NCBI RefSeq assembly: GCF_024139115.2
Contig: NC_085139.1
Coordinates: 74,257,203 to 74,321,202, forward strand
Length of the DNA: 64,000 bases
Source: Armigeres subalbatus
Lineage: Eukaryota; Arthropoda; Insecta; Diptera; Culicidae
Reading direction: 5' to 3'
In this document: positions 32,094 through 43,711 of the stretch, in pieces
Layout: every line of letters begins with the position of its first letter
How positions within the stretch are numbered: position 1 is the stretch's first letter
Position numbers and translations under genes: made by a program
Notes under the pieces: generated by a model
Seen by the model: only the letters and a program-made list of their open reading frames with translations
Database searches by the model: none
Told to the model about the DNA's origin: nothing

Positions 32094-32477
32094 TCAGGAA
32101 ACTTTTTCAGTACGATGTCTCAAACGACAATCATTGAGTCCACACCCTTTCCAAGTTTTGCAAGGCCACTTTCCATGTTGATGCAAGCAAGTTCTGCATA
32201 ATCCCTGTTGCTCCACCGTTTTCCAGCGATCATTAATATTCATTGCCTTGAATATCAGGCAATTTGGTGTTTTATGTCCTTCTGTTTTGCAAATGGGACA
32301 TGTCTTCTTTCTTGGACGATTCATTATGCACGGCGTCAGTTTTGTAACAGTATCTGCCGCATTAGTATGAACAAACGCACGTTCCTTTGGTTTCTGCTTC
32401 GGAGTCTTCTCGTTCCGGTGTGATGGTAATTCATCTGTCATTTCATACGCCAGTTCCACTTCCCGGGCAGAAGCCAT
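32094..32477 (-). pseudogene. BEL/Pao gag C-terminal zinc-knuckle region
   Basis: Encodes ASAREVELAYEMTDELPSH, CPICKTEGHKTPNC and CRTCLHQHGKWPCKTWKGCG..C, the cysteine-rich region typical of BEL gag-pro. It is the continuation of the gag at 35595-35900, from which it is separated by a 3.1-kb composite insert at the point GSFMA. Confidence 0.8.
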
Positions 32478-32748
32478 GAATAGAATATCAAAACATGATT
32501 GATATAAGAGATAAAAGAACAGGCAACAATATCAAAAATTTGCACCAAAATATCATTTAAATATCAAGATATGCTATGGATAAGAACAAACTAATGGTAC
32601 ATGATATTGATCACTTATTACAAATAGCATAACTTGATCTTCTAATGATATTTTAGTGATAAGAAAATTATTTTGAGCTTTTTAGTGGAATGTCTTCACT
32701 TGTCATAAGACGAGTTTATACCATTCCATTGAATTCCACCACTTAATT

Positions 32749-32807
32749 GTATCTTGACAGATACGTATTTCGACCTCAACAGTAAGGCCGTCTTCAGTGT
32801 CTCGTAC
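32749..32807 (-). ncRNA. Hammerhead ribozyme motif, Penelope terminus 1
   Basis: In minus-strand order: GTACGAGACA, CTGAAGA, stem II CGGCC/GGTCG around a 10-base loop, GAAA, TACGTATC, then TGTCAAGATAC. Stem I pairs GACA with TGTC and, past an internal loop, GTA with TAC. Cleavage would follow GTATC. Stem III is minimal and self-complementary (ATACGTAT), as in the small hammerheads described for Penelope-like elements, which are thought to act as dimers. Confidence 0.75.
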
Positions 32808-33176
32808 TTGACTCGACTTGAAGAAAATGATCGCAACTTACACTATTTATACTATGCGTAGGTATAATAATTTATCTAGGTACTTATCTAGTTACATTTC
32901 GTACGGTGCTTACTTCTACTCGCTTGTTGCGCTTAATGCTTAGGTATAAACTTGAAGAGCCAGGAGCTACCATTTCCTTGATCTTTATTCAACAACCGCG
33001 TTTGTACCTGTCGGTAGATTTCCAAGCTCTCAGCAACATCAAGTTTCCACGGAGAAGAGACATTTCTTAAAATTTTAATGTTTGATGTCGTAATTGAATG
33101 ATTTTCCTGATATACATGTTCAGCTACCTTAGACCTAAACTCATAATTTAATCCCTTATCAGTTTCCCTCTTAGCC

Positions 33177-34810
33177 TTACTTACTTCTGCAATATGTTCT
33201 TTGAACCTTACATCTAACGATCTTAGCCTTACGTTTCCCTCGTAGCGTTTCCCTCTTAGCCTTACTTACTTCTGCAATATGTTCTTTGAACCTTACATCT
33301 AACGATCTTTTTGTTTGACCTACATATACTTTATCACACTGTGAACAATTAATTTGATAAACCCCGGCCTTATTTAACATTTCTACTCTATCCTTTGTAG
33401 AGCCCAAAAGTGTCTTCAGTTGATTGCTTCTGCTGGAGAATACTAAATCGATGCCGAATTTCCTCAGTCGATAGCGTAGCTGGTGGGTGATGTGTCGGTC
33501 ATAGGGGACCGATACCCTCTTCAGCGGTTCATCGATCGGTGTCAGTGTTGTCAGTTCGTTTTTCCGTAGGTTCCTCTGCTTTTTGTTGATGATTGCTTGT
33601 ATTGTTCTTTCCTTGTATCCGTTGATCCTCGCTGTTTCCAAGATGTGTTGTAGCTCCTTCGTTTTTCCTTCTTCGCTCAGGGGAATCGTCTGCATCCTGT
33701 GGATCATGTGATGAAAAGCTGCCATTTTATGCTGATACGAATGATTTGATGTGTATGGGATGACTCTCATGGTGTTGGTGGGCTTCCTGTAGATTTCGAA
33801 GTCAAATGTTGCATTTGTTCCCTTGATAACCAGTAGATCCAAGAAAGGTAATTTACCTTCCTTTTCCTCCTCGTGGGTGAATTTGATATCTTTATGCACG
33901 TTGTTTATCGCTTCCAAAATCCTGGGTAGATCTTTCCGGTTGATGATGCTGAAAATGTCGTCCACGTATCTCCACCATTTCTCGGGTAGTACTCCTTGTT
34001 CCTCTAGGTTGTCCTCCAAATTCGCCATGAATAATTCGCACAAAAACGGTGATAACGGATTTCCTATAGGTGCACCCTTCGTTTGTTTGTAGAAGCTTCC
34101 ACGGAATGTAAAGTAGTTCTCATTCATGCATAATCTTGCAAGCTTGAGATACATTTTTACCTTTCCTCGCCATGCTGTATCCGTCTGTTGTCCTAGTAGC
34201 CAATCCTCCAACAGGTTCAGAGCATCCTTCACTGGAACGCTTGGGAACAATGCCGCTACGTCGAATGATACCATGATGTCCTCTTCTCCGATGTTTCCTG
34301 ATTCCAATATCCTCTTGGTGAACTCCTGGGTGTTTACAACTGATCTGCTGGGGAACGGCTTCGGCATACTCTGGAACTCCTTGACTAACCACTTGGCCAA
34401 GTTTTGTGTAGGGGATCCCACTGATGAAACTATTTCTCGCATCTCTGTACCTGGCTTATGTATCTTTGGTAGTCCTTTGATCCTTGGTAACACAGGGGTC
34501 GTCATTTTAACCCAGGCTTCTCCGATGATCGTCTTGCATTCCTTTATCGTTTTATCCGTAAGTCGGATTAGTCCGGGTAGTGGGTCCACTCTCAAATGCC
34601 TGTATGGTCCTCCGTTGATTTTTGTCGTCATCTGTTCATCGTAGTCCTCTTTGTCCATTATCACCACTGCGTTTCCTTTGTCCGCCTTCATGTAGTAAAC
34701 TGGTTTCTCCTTCAACTCCTTTAAAATCCTCTTCTCGTCTTTGTTCGATGTCCCATGCTGTCCTGCTTTGATGGCGTCTGCTACGATGTTTCTCACACTA
34801 TTCTGATCCC
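33177..34810 (-). CDS. Penelope-like reverse transcriptase with GIY-YIG endonuclease, 5'-truncated
   Basis: About 540 codons open from the inverted junction at about 34810 to 33177, with no real ATG at the beginning because the 5' end is lost. RT landmarks are YYMKADKGNAVVIM, GLPKIHKPG, VSFDVAALFPSVPV (motif A), KGAPIGNPLSPFL (motif B), WWRYVDDIFSI (motif C catalytic YVDD) and LPFLDLLV. The GIY-YIG nuclease begins GVYQINCSQCDKVYVGQTKR (about residue 465) with SLDVRFKEH. An 82-bp tandem duplication (33168-33225 versus 33250-33307) disrupts the C-terminus after KAKRETLRG. It would otherwise be an unusually well preserved copy in this window. Confidence 0.9.
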
Positions 34811-35368
34811 GTTGATCAACATTTCGTGAAATCTCAACATTTCGTGATCAACGGGATCAGAATGGTGGAAAAGCTTTGAACAGACTGATAAGTTTGATCG
34901 AAAACTCAGGTGGGCGGAAGAGAACTGAAGAGTGAAGCAGAAATGGAATCAGAAGTTGAAAAAGATATATGAGTCAAAGAAGATGATGATGAGTTCAAAC
35001 ATATTGTAATAAAATGAAGAACTGACAAGAGATTAAATTATGAGTTTAGGTCTAAGGTAGCTGAACATGTATATCAGGAAAATCATTCAATTACGACATC
35101 AAACATTAAGAAATGTCTCTTCTCCGTGGAAACTTGATGTTGCTGAGAGCTTGGAAATCTACCGACAGGTACAAACGCGGTTGTTGAATAAAGATCAAGG
35201 AAATGGTAGCTCCTGGCTCTTCAAGTTTATACCTAAGCATTAAGCGCAACAAGCGAGTAGAAGTAAGCACCGTACGAAATGTAACTAGATAAGTACCTAG
35301 ATAAATTATTATACCTACGCATAGTATAAATAGTGTAAGTTGCGATCATTTTCTTCAAGTCGAGTCAA

Positions 35369-35427
35369 GTACGAGACACTGAAGACGGCCTTACTGTTGA
35401 GGTCGAAATACGTATCTGTCAAGATAC
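35369..35427 (+). ncRNA. Hammerhead ribozyme motif, Penelope terminus 2
   Basis: Same motif as 32749-32807 but on the plus strand: CTGAAGA at 35379-35385, GAAA at 35405-35408, predicted cleavage after C35416, and stem I strand TGTC at 35417-35420. Sequence identity to the first copy appears complete over the core. Confidence 0.75.
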
Positions 35428-35594
35428 AATTAAGTGGTGGAATTCAATGGAATGGTATAAACTCGTCTTATGACAAGGGATATTTTAGTGCAAAATATTG
35501 ATATTATCGGCTGATCTTTTATCTCTTATATCAATCACGTCCACATCTTATTTTGCTATCTTATCAACATTTGATATTATTGAGCTATTTTCGT

Positions 35595-36330
35595 CTACTC
35601 GGGTTGTGCTGCCATGAAACTTCCAAAAACTCCCAGGTCTACGACAGGTGATGTAGCCTTGTAGGCTGACCATTTGAGGCGGTACTCGACGGGTAACTTG
35701 ACTACCAGATCGTGTAATAACGAAGGATTAGATAAATGAGCTTGTTGCTCTGCATTCCTTAAATGTTCCACCAAATTATCTACTGCCAGCCCAAACTCGA
35801 TGATAGTGCCCAAATCGTTTATCTTGGGATAAGGTAGATACTTAATCCGCTCTGTCATGACACGAATCAAAGTCTCCGGACGACCGTACCGCATTTCCAA
35901 AGTTTAAACCACACGGGAAACGCTGGATGGACAAAGTACCCGACCACGCATCCAAAAGCCGCACCCTTCAGACTCCGTTGTAACCGGATGAGATTCTCGT
36001 CCAAGAAAAATCCACAAATAGCTGCTGACCGTACAAAATTACTGCTCCAGATCGGCCACTTCTCCGGGTTGCGCCGGAAAACGATGGAAGATCTTTCCCC
36101 ATCACCTGCCGCGCCGCCAGTTGCCGATTCGTTGGAACTTCATCTCCTTCCTGCTCCGATTGCACCTTTCCTCGATTCCGATTCACAATGTTGGTAGATG
36201 TTTCGTGTCTAATTGACCCAGAGTCTTGGATCAAGTCGTTAAACAACCCCCCTTGGCATGGATTTACCGCACCACGCTTGATTGCTGTACCTATCTGCAT
36301 TCTATCACTATCGGCTTCCGGCACTTGGGT
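35595..36330 (-). pseudogene. BEL/Pao gag N-terminal and middle region
   Basis: Minus strand: NRQLAARQVMGKDLPSFSG (36110), a frameshifted stretch, then EMRYGRPETLIRVMTERIKY, LVEHLRNAEQQAHL and PVEYRLKWSAYKA. This is the conserved gag domain of BEL/Pao elements. Frameshifts at about 36080 and 35930 break it. Upstream of 36324 I see no primer-binding site or LTR. Confidence 0.8.
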
Positions 36331-36798
36331 TAACTGAGAGCCCTCCTTACTATGCTTTTAGAATCTTTTAAAGGTCTTTGCGCTACAACTCCTGTTGCGT
36401 GTGTTTATGAAAAAGTGTGCTTTGAAACGGTACCTGGTTTAAGTGCTGACGTGGACGATTGTCCACGTCCTGCTGCTACACTCAGACATTTGTTAAATAA
36501 GTTTTGCATTTTCCTCTATCGAATGCCGTTTAATTGTCAATTGTTGACACTGGAACCAGGGTTGGCAGAAATCGCTCTCAATAGATAACGAACAACGATA
36601 TAAGAGAGGCAAAAACTGTTCCGAATCATAACAAGCCATGATAACAAATTTATCAAACTTGTATACAAGTGCGAAAAAACAGTATCGGATAGGCAGCCCC
36701 CACAGAAAAATGGTGATTTTCGCTTTGTTTTCGCTCCTTTCGTGTTGGTTATTGCGCAGTTGTGTAGAACAAGTTGAAATGCATCATCAGAGCCAGTG
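36331..36798. other. Flank of the BEL element, nothing recognised
   Basis: Possibly BEL 5' untranslated/LTR remnant, but no repeat of this segment is visible beyond 26256, so I cannot call an LTR. Confidence 0.35.
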
Positions 36799-36806
36799 CT
36801 CCCCAC

Positions 36807-37196
36807 CAGTGTTGTAAAATGTCATTTGCATTCGTTTGTATAATTTTCCCAGAACTTGTTTCAGAAGGTAGCTATCAATTCATGCTGTATGACGAACTTA
36901 TAGCGGTTAAATGGGCCTACAACTTTGTCTAACGAGACTTTGCTGTAAATATGTAATCTGGGACGTGGGAGGCAAAATGTCATTCAAATGACATTATGTC
37001 AAATGACACGTGACATTTTGGAGAGTTTTCACTCTCCAGCCTTTGATGTTATACTTAGAGCAATGTACCCTTGGACAAAAATATAACCCTACTCAAGCGT
37101 TATGAGTATATTCAAAATTATGGAAGAAATTTTGCTTCTAAAGAAAGTTATGAGCAAATTAGTCAAATGACATGCAGATGACATTTTACAAGCCTG
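36807..37196. mobile_element. hAT-type MITE with perfect 8-bp target duplication
   Basis: 390 bp starting CAGTGTTGTAAAATGTCATT and ending with the complement of CAGGCTTGTAAAATGTCATC. CTCCCCAC is duplicated exactly at 36799-36806 and 37197-37204. CAG-type ends plus an 8-bp duplication define hAT elements. Internally it has many TCAAATGACA words. Confidence 0.88.
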
Positions 37197-37204
37197 CTCC
37201 CCAC

Positions 37205-40200
37205 ATTTGGAGCTTTCTAAAACAAATTTATCATGGGGTATAACATCCCGAATCAGTTCTCTATCATGACAGCTTGCGAAAAAAGTTTCTCGCGGTATGC
37301 TACATATCGTATATGTATACAAAGATGATAAGTGAGAGACTTGCTCTTTCTTTTTAGGATTCAATCCATGACTGGAACTAATGCCTGGATCGCCTATTTT
37401 CTTTTTCGAAGTCCTGGAACCCTTACTGCCAGCTTTCGACCCTGTCACTTTTTTGAGGAGGAGAATCGTAACCTTCTAACCCGGAATTTTAAGACAGGCA
37501 CCCGACGCCGGAATAGCCGCACATTTTTTTTTTTTTTTGAGCTAGTGAGTTATTCCCTTTTTGCCATGTTCGAAATTTGACGATGTAAATTTATCTAAAA
37601 AAAACTGTACTTAAATGTGCACTAGTTTTATCATTTATTACCATCGTACGAATGTAACTTTTAGTACATTTTATAGTAATCAGATTCTATTTTCTTCGTT
37701 TCAATTATGTGTCAATTAAATTCGAGTCTAGCCTAAGACCTTTTTTTATCAGACCTCATCATAAAATTTAGGATAAAAGAAATCTTGTTGTTATATCTGT
37801 TCTTTTGAAAAGTTATACGAGTTTTTCTCCCAAATGTTATTACCAATAATTGTGCAAGCGTGTCCAATTATTTGTTATGCAACTTTCCAACTAATCCGTC
37901 CGCCCTGTTTTCTCCCCAGAATTATTATCATGCCAAAATTTGCATACAAAACCTGAATCGCACAACCCCTTTATCATAAACAAACATAATAACCAGGATA
38001 TCCTGGATCATACCCTGCGCGCGAGTTACTCTGATCTTCCCCTTCCAGCAGAATTGAAAATCAATCCGTTCGGATCCTTCTGCGATCCTAACCTACACAC
38101 GCCGACTAACCAGCCGACCACACACAAGCGAGCACCAAGCAGCTGAACCACATTCGCTGGCCCACGTGGCACAAGCCACAGCAGCAGCTGCACTGCAAAG
38201 CCAAGTCGCCGCCGCACCCCGGCTTGCTGCGTTCCATTTTTATTAGAATTTTCGCATTCCTATACCGAACGGAAGGAGAAATCCCCGCATAGGCGAACCA
38301 CTTTTTCACTCGCTTTTGGCGAAACTATGGGAAAAAGTGTGGTCAATAATCGAACCTTTGAGTTATTCCTCATATATCATATTACTAGTTCGAAAAAAAT
38401 CAAATAGCGGATTTGAAGTGTTAAAGAGCTGGAGATAATCCTGAATGAAATGACGTTTCTAGGACATTCAAGACAGTCTACAAGAGTCTTGTAGGAAGAT
38501 GCAGGAATTCATATCACAATCAATGATGAGCACAGAGGGCTTTCTAAAAAAATGTTTTTAAATGGTTAGAACTTATAAAATCCCTTTGCATAAAAAGAAT
38601 CTACTTTTAAAACTATCAAACAAGCTCCTTGTAGAATATTGTAAGATATATTTGCTGCTTTCGCATTTCTCAGCAAATAGAAGTTTTAGCCCTTCTTGTA
38701 TGCCACTGTCCCTTGGTGATCTACCAGAGCTGAAGCTACCTTCATGCATAACGCAGAGCACATTATTATCACAGAACGGGACTATAGGTACTGCACATCG
38801 CTCGTACGTAGTACATATCTGCCCCAATGTGAATGCATTCTTTCAGCGATGCATTAAACCTCATTCACCGGTCCCCGATGCTGAATCATCCCTTCGGTTT
38901 TGCATACTCGGCGCGCTTCCTTTGGACTGAGACGGTAATGGTGAAGTTGAAGACTACTCGGCGAGAAGAGTGGTTACTTTTGCGATCATAATAATGCTCG
39001 TTAACAGTCATGTTGTCAATTATGATGCTATCTTCGATCATACGCAACTTGTCAGCTTAGAAAAGTAAAAATGAAGTCTGGTGCTGGTACTTCAAACCAC
39101 ACAGCTTGGTTTTGCGCGCAGCGAACTCAGTAGCGAAATTCGGAGAGCTTCTACAGCGGAACATCATTTCCACGCATTGCTGCCAGCGAATAACTGACGT
39201 CGTTATATTTTAATATTGCTATGCATTCTATTGCCGGCATGCATCGATGCACCAAGCACTAGTGGCTTTTTATATAAATTTCATAATAATTACAAAGTTT
39301 GGGGATGCAATTTTGAATAATTCACCTTGCCATGAGATGGTCTTGTAGTGGAGCGTGGAGCATAAAAGGAAAATGAATGCATTGAAAACAAAACTGTTCC
39401 GGATTTCATAATGGTTTTTACCAAATAAAAAGTAATTTTATAATATACTCGGAGACTGTTCGTTTAGGCAGGGGTTTATATAGCTAAGAATTACCCGAAT
39501 GTTCCTTTTCAAATACTCTGCTTATTATGAATACTAACACCTACTTAGATAGCCGATCTGAATAGGATAGAAATAGACATTTTTATTTTGGTTTTCTTAT
39601 GACTTTCTAAACCCCAGGTGTACGAACAAACGAAGTGCAGCGAAAAAAAATGCAAAAGGTTCGGCACATCCGGTGTCACAGTTCCGAATGTCTTTAATGC
39701 GATTACGGTGCACATTTTTTCCTCCTTTCAAACAGCAAGAAATGAAACAAAGGCTAACAGGGCAGAAAATTCAAAAGTGGCAGGATAACTTCTGCATTGA
39801 GTTGCATTTTTGTTTTCACTTAGAAGCATTTTCGCTCGCCTGCTTGACCTTTATGAGTTCTGGTTGGGCTAGAAGCCAGCGGGTGCCAGCAGCATTGGTA
39901 CACTCGTTGACCTCTTGTGGATAATGCAGAAATGTTTGCCATAGAAAACAGGAGTAGCAACGAACAAGCCGCCAGCCACATAGCTGCATTATCGTACCTA
40001 CCTTCGTTTGACAAAGTTAGTATGGTACTTTTGCTTCGTTTACATTTTCTTCCAACATTGGTCATCTGTGTCTAGCCATATAATTAAGCTCAATAAATTT
40101 ACTTCGGTTGCTGGGTTTCTACTCACCGTCGCAACCCACACCCAATTTGAGAGGACGCGCTTTACTCTACAAATAGCTTCTGGGAGGCAATATTTTTGAT

Positions 40201-40255
40201 ACCAAGGCATATCAGAAAGGAAACAATTTGAGAATAATATAAAAGAAATAAAATA
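37205..40255. other. Long stretch without a supported gene
   Basis: Poly(T) at 37523-37540. A short Ala/Gln-rich stretch at 38140-38230 (AHVAQATAAAALQSQVAAA in one frame, preceded by an acceptor-like TCTTCCCCTTCCAG at 38034-38050) resembles exon sequence, but the frame is closed on both sides and I cannot join it to anything. The remainder is unremarkable non-coding DNA. Confidence 0.35.
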
Positions 40256-40259
40256 GGTA

Positions 40260-40449
40260 GGGGGAACAACGGCTTTGGCAGGTTTTGTTCTATTATTGGC
40301 AGGGGTTTTTTTATGACTGACTATGCTCAAATTTGGCCTAAACATTCTTTGCATATCAAAGAATATTGTGGCCAAATTTCATAAAATTTGGTCGACAAAA
40401 ACCTCCCTGACAATAATAGAACAAAACCTGCCAAAGCCGTCTTTCCCCC
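40260..40449. mobile_element. Hairpin MITE family B, copy 3 (TA target)
   Basis: 190-bp palindrome in the same sense as 5952-6142, flanked by TA (40258-40259 and 40450-40451). Very close to copy 1, including the CTAAACATTCTTTGCATATC centre. Confidence 0.85.
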
Positions 40450-40454
40450 TAGAT

Positions 40455-41840
40455 AATAACTGCGGTTCCACTTCTGTCAAACTTGGGTTTCTCGATCCCG
40501 AGCTCTGATAGAAATTTGAGGTTTTTTATGATTTTTTTGGGAATACAGAATACTGGGATTCAAACACCGAATCGTAAATAATTCTACCACGATACGCATA
40601 CTGGCCCTTCAGCAGTTCAGTGGTGAGATGCGTCGCACATAAGAGCACGCAGTGTAAAAAGCGTGGCCAACACTATGTCAATAATAATCAGATCGGAAGA
40701 TGACTTCAAGGAATGCCTTTTGCGTCTGCCCGGAACTATGGAATTTACCTACAACTAATACCAAAGTACAACCGTACAGGTGTCGGCAGCAAGTGCAGTA
40801 GTGCGGTGAGTACGAATCTTCAACCTCCCGCCGGTTGACCGGGAAATTTGGACCGAGAAATTTGGACAGCTCTGTCGAAATATGGAAAAATTCAAAGGAC
40901 GGCTCGGGAGAAATATTCGGAGCGCACGGGGTTTCCCATTTGGAATTCTGTGCGTGGAGTTTTCATCGAACTCAACAAAGGATGTGAACTGATTCTTCTA
41001 CTCAGTGTCGCATCCCCGTTCCGAGTCGTGGGTAGGATAAATGGAATAAATGCCGTTGTACTTGCAGTGGCAATATAATCAATTCTAAAAATAATCAGGA
41101 CTTGGAAAAATCTTTGCGGACAGAATCCTTCTGCTCATGCTCAATGCGAGTCTCGGAAAGTTAACCTCCATGATCCTCTGAATACCTACTTGAGTCTTTG
41201 TGGACGTCCAAAATTATGTCAAACCGTCTACAAATTCATACTGCTCTGCTTTTAGACGTGATTAAGAAAGATGTAGAAGTGAATAAGCTTCCAGTAACTC
41301 AGGGACTCACACGTATTTCAAGGGCTTGAACACATGTTTTTCTTTGTTGAATGCATCGAACTAACTTTCTTCGTTTAAAACAATGGAAATGGATCCATGC
41401 GTTGACATCAGATACGCTTCGATTGGGTCTCAATGCTTCAATTGAGTTTCAATTCGGTTCTGCGAGAAAAAAAAACAACCGCGATCTTCTCCATCCATCA
41501 ATATAGTAAACGAGTTAGAGCGCACATGATGCCTCGTTGATTGAGATTTAAGCATGGTTCTTCAAAAAATAGATCTTTATATGCTCTATTATTCATTATT
41601 ATCCTTATTAATAGTAAGTAATTTTAATCTTATTTTTTCTTTTGCTTGAAATGGTTTGAAACCTAATCAAAAGTTTTATTTTGTAAAGCATATTATTGTT
41701 AAAAAGGTAGAGCAGAGTTGGCAAATTTCTATATATAAAAATAAGTTTACATTTCTTTTGAGGCAATATAACTCATCGTTTCTTCTTGGAATCAGCTGTG
41801 TCAAAAAATATGGAAAGATGGAAAATTTTGCTGAGAAAAG
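40455..41840. other. Non-coding stretch, nothing recognised
   Basis: No gene or repeat I can support. A GTGAGT donor-like site follows a GC-richer segment at about 40790-40812, but no coding frame accompanies it. Confidence 0.35.
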
Positions 41841-41844
41841 CGGC

Positions 41845-41978
41845 TTCCAAACCTCTTGAAAAGGAGGCTTCCGAGCCTCTTGAAAAAGAAAGCTTCCGAG
41901 CCTATTGAAAAGGAAGCTTCCGAGCCTCTTGAATATGAGGCTTCCGAGTCTTTTGAAAAGGAGTCTTCCGACTTACTA
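41845..41978. repeat. 24-bp minisatellite 2, left remnant
   Basis: Five to six decayed units of the GAGGCTTCCGAGCCTCTTGA type. It is separated from the main array (43712-45800) by a LINE insertion and was presumably continuous with it. Confidence 0.85.
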
Positions 41979-43711
41979 ACTTACTAATGGATCCTGTACA
42001 CCTCTGGTGGTGCAAAGGGCCGACTTGAAAGATCTCCATCCTGAGCGTTACCCGGCTATCGCTTTAACCTGTTGCCAGGTTAGATTTCGGTCGACTTCTT
42101 TTATATCTTTATTGAGGCTTCGCCGCCATGAGCCTCTGGGTCTGCCTCTGCTGCGATGTCCCGCTGGGTTCCAGTCTAATGCTTGTTTACAGATTTCGTT
42201 TCCGCCCCTACGTAGAGTGTGGCCGACCCAGCCCCACTTCCGATCCCGAATTTCTGTTGCTATCGGCCTCTGGTGACAACGACGATGGAGCTCGTTGTTT
42301 GAGATCCAGTTGTGAGGCCACCAGGCCCGAATTATATACCGCAGACATATGTCAATGAACTCCTGCAGCCGTTGAGTGTTCTCCACTGATACACACCATG
42401 TTTCGCTAGCGTATAACAGCACAGATTTCACGTTAGAGTTGAAAATTCGTATTTTGGTGCGTTCACTTATCTGCCTGTTTTTCCAGATATTTCTTAAACT
42501 CGCAAAGGCAGCCCTTGCTTTCTTGATCCGTGCGCCTATGTCGATCTTGGTACCGCCGTCTGACGCCATTTGGCGTTGGAAGCTTTCAACATTCTCCACT
42601 GATTGCCCGGCTACTGTGAAACTGGAAGGAGTCACCGTGTTTACATCCAACGATTTGGTTTTGTTGACGTTGATGACTAAACCTGCCAAAGAGGAGCGCT
42701 CGGCAAGGTCGTTGAGCTTACTCTGCATATCAGAGCGCCGTTGCGTGAGGAGTCGCCGGAGAGTCGCATCGATCTTCTCCTGAATCCGGGCTAGGATAAT
42801 TTTGCACAGAACTTTGAGAACGGTACACAGCAACATAATGCCTCGCCAGTTATCGCATACAGTCAGGTCACCCTTTTTGGGCATCTTCACTAAGATACCT
42901 TGCATCCAGTCGACCGGGAAAGTAGCGGTGTCCCAGATATTACGAAATAAACGATGCAGTAGTTGAGCGGGTGTCATGGGGTCAGCTTTAAGCATCTCGG
43001 CTGATATGTGGTCGACCCCTGGAGCTTTATTCGATTTCATGCTTTGGATGGCTGTTTGAATCTCTAGCAGTGATGGAGCTTCGGCATTGACGCGTGTTAT
43101 ACGTCGGATCTTAGGCAGATCATGCCGAGGTGGTGATGGCCTGGCTGGCACTTGAAAAAGTTGTTCGAAGTGCTCGAACCAGCGTTTCAGCTGGTCAGTT
43201 GGGTCGGTCAATAACTGATCATTCGCGTCTTTCACAGGCATCGTTGCATTCATCTTCGCCCCGTTTAAGCGTCGTGAAATATCGTAGAGAAGGCGAATGT
43301 CCCCGGTTGCGGCGGCTCTCTCTCCTTCGTCGACCAGAGAGTCTGCCCACGCTCGCTTGTCCCGTCGACATGAGCGTTTTACTTCCTTCTTAGGAGCCGC
43401 GTATCGTAGACGGGAAAAGACTTTGGCTCCTCTGGTTTTCGATCGCTCTATCGCGGCTTTGGCTTCTCTTCGCTCCTCTATCTTTCTCCAGGTCTCATCG
43501 GTGATCCATTGTTTTCTCTGGGTGCGTAGTTCGCCCAGATTGTTCTCGCTGGTGGCGATGAAGGCATTCTTGATGGCGGCCCATTGGTCTTCCACGCTGC
43601 CACCTTCCGGAATATCTGCAGCACGCCTCTCCAGTTCTTCAACGAAGGACCGTTTCACCGTGGCATCTTCCAGTCGGCGTGTGTTGAATCGTCGTCCAAC
43701 TCTTTCCTCCT
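41979..43711 (-). mobile_element. LINE with deleted RT core, inserted in minisatellite 2
   Basis: Minus-strand non-LTR element, 5'-truncated at about 43711, ending at a (TAAG)n-type 3' tail (41979-41992 on the plus strand reads CTTACTAACTTACTAA). Both flanks are units of the same 24-bp satellite, so it inserted into the array. Clade: RTE or a related AP-endonuclease LINE, judged from the C-terminal domain. Confidence 0.8.

Larger units (their letters stand above)
32659..35478 (-). mobile_element. Penelope-like element, inverted-dimer structure, 12-bp target duplication
   Basis: Flanked by GATATTTTAGTG at 32647-32658 and 35479-35490. The left part (minus strand) carries the coding region; the right part (about 34840-35478, plus strand) is a 5'-less inverted second copy, so about 450 bp at each end are inverted repeats, joined at a small palindrome at 34803-34858. 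Each end carries a hammerhead-ribozyme motif. Partial, inverted arrangement and complex termini are usual for Penelope insertions. Confidence 0.85.
32485..35595. mobile_element. Palindromic element in BEL gag, host of the Penelope insertion
   Basis: The outer segments 32487-32646 and 35491-35585 are inverted copies (e.g. GATTGATATAAGAGATAAAA and its complement) and GCCATGAA flanks the composite on both sides (about 32474 and 35613), a plausible 8-bp target duplication. The Penelope-like element sits inside it. No coding capacity. Confidence 0.5.
26256..36330 (-). mobile_element. BEL/Pao LTR retrotransposon, internal region split by several inserts
   Basis: Minus-strand gag (36324-35595 and 32477-32094), protease-less remnant, reverse transcriptase (about 32088-31300), RNase H (30800-30443) and integrase with C-terminal domain (27660-26256) appear in BEL/Pao order. 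Inserts are a Penelope-like element within a palindromic element (about 32485-35590), an unidentified block (about 30830-31300) and a plus-strand LINE (about 27655-30480). I could not find long terminal repeats at either side; they may be lost or too diverged to see by eye. The copy is certainly dead. Confidence 0.85.

Noticed and set aside
26100..36800. Long terminal repeats of the BEL element
   Set aside because: I compared the flanks at 26100-26255 and 36331-36800 by eye and saw no shared segment, so no LTRs are reported.
37940..38250. Host exon encoding an Ala/Gln-rich protein
   Set aside because: An acceptor-like site and a biased peptide are present, but stops close the frame on both sides and no donor or partner exon is evident.
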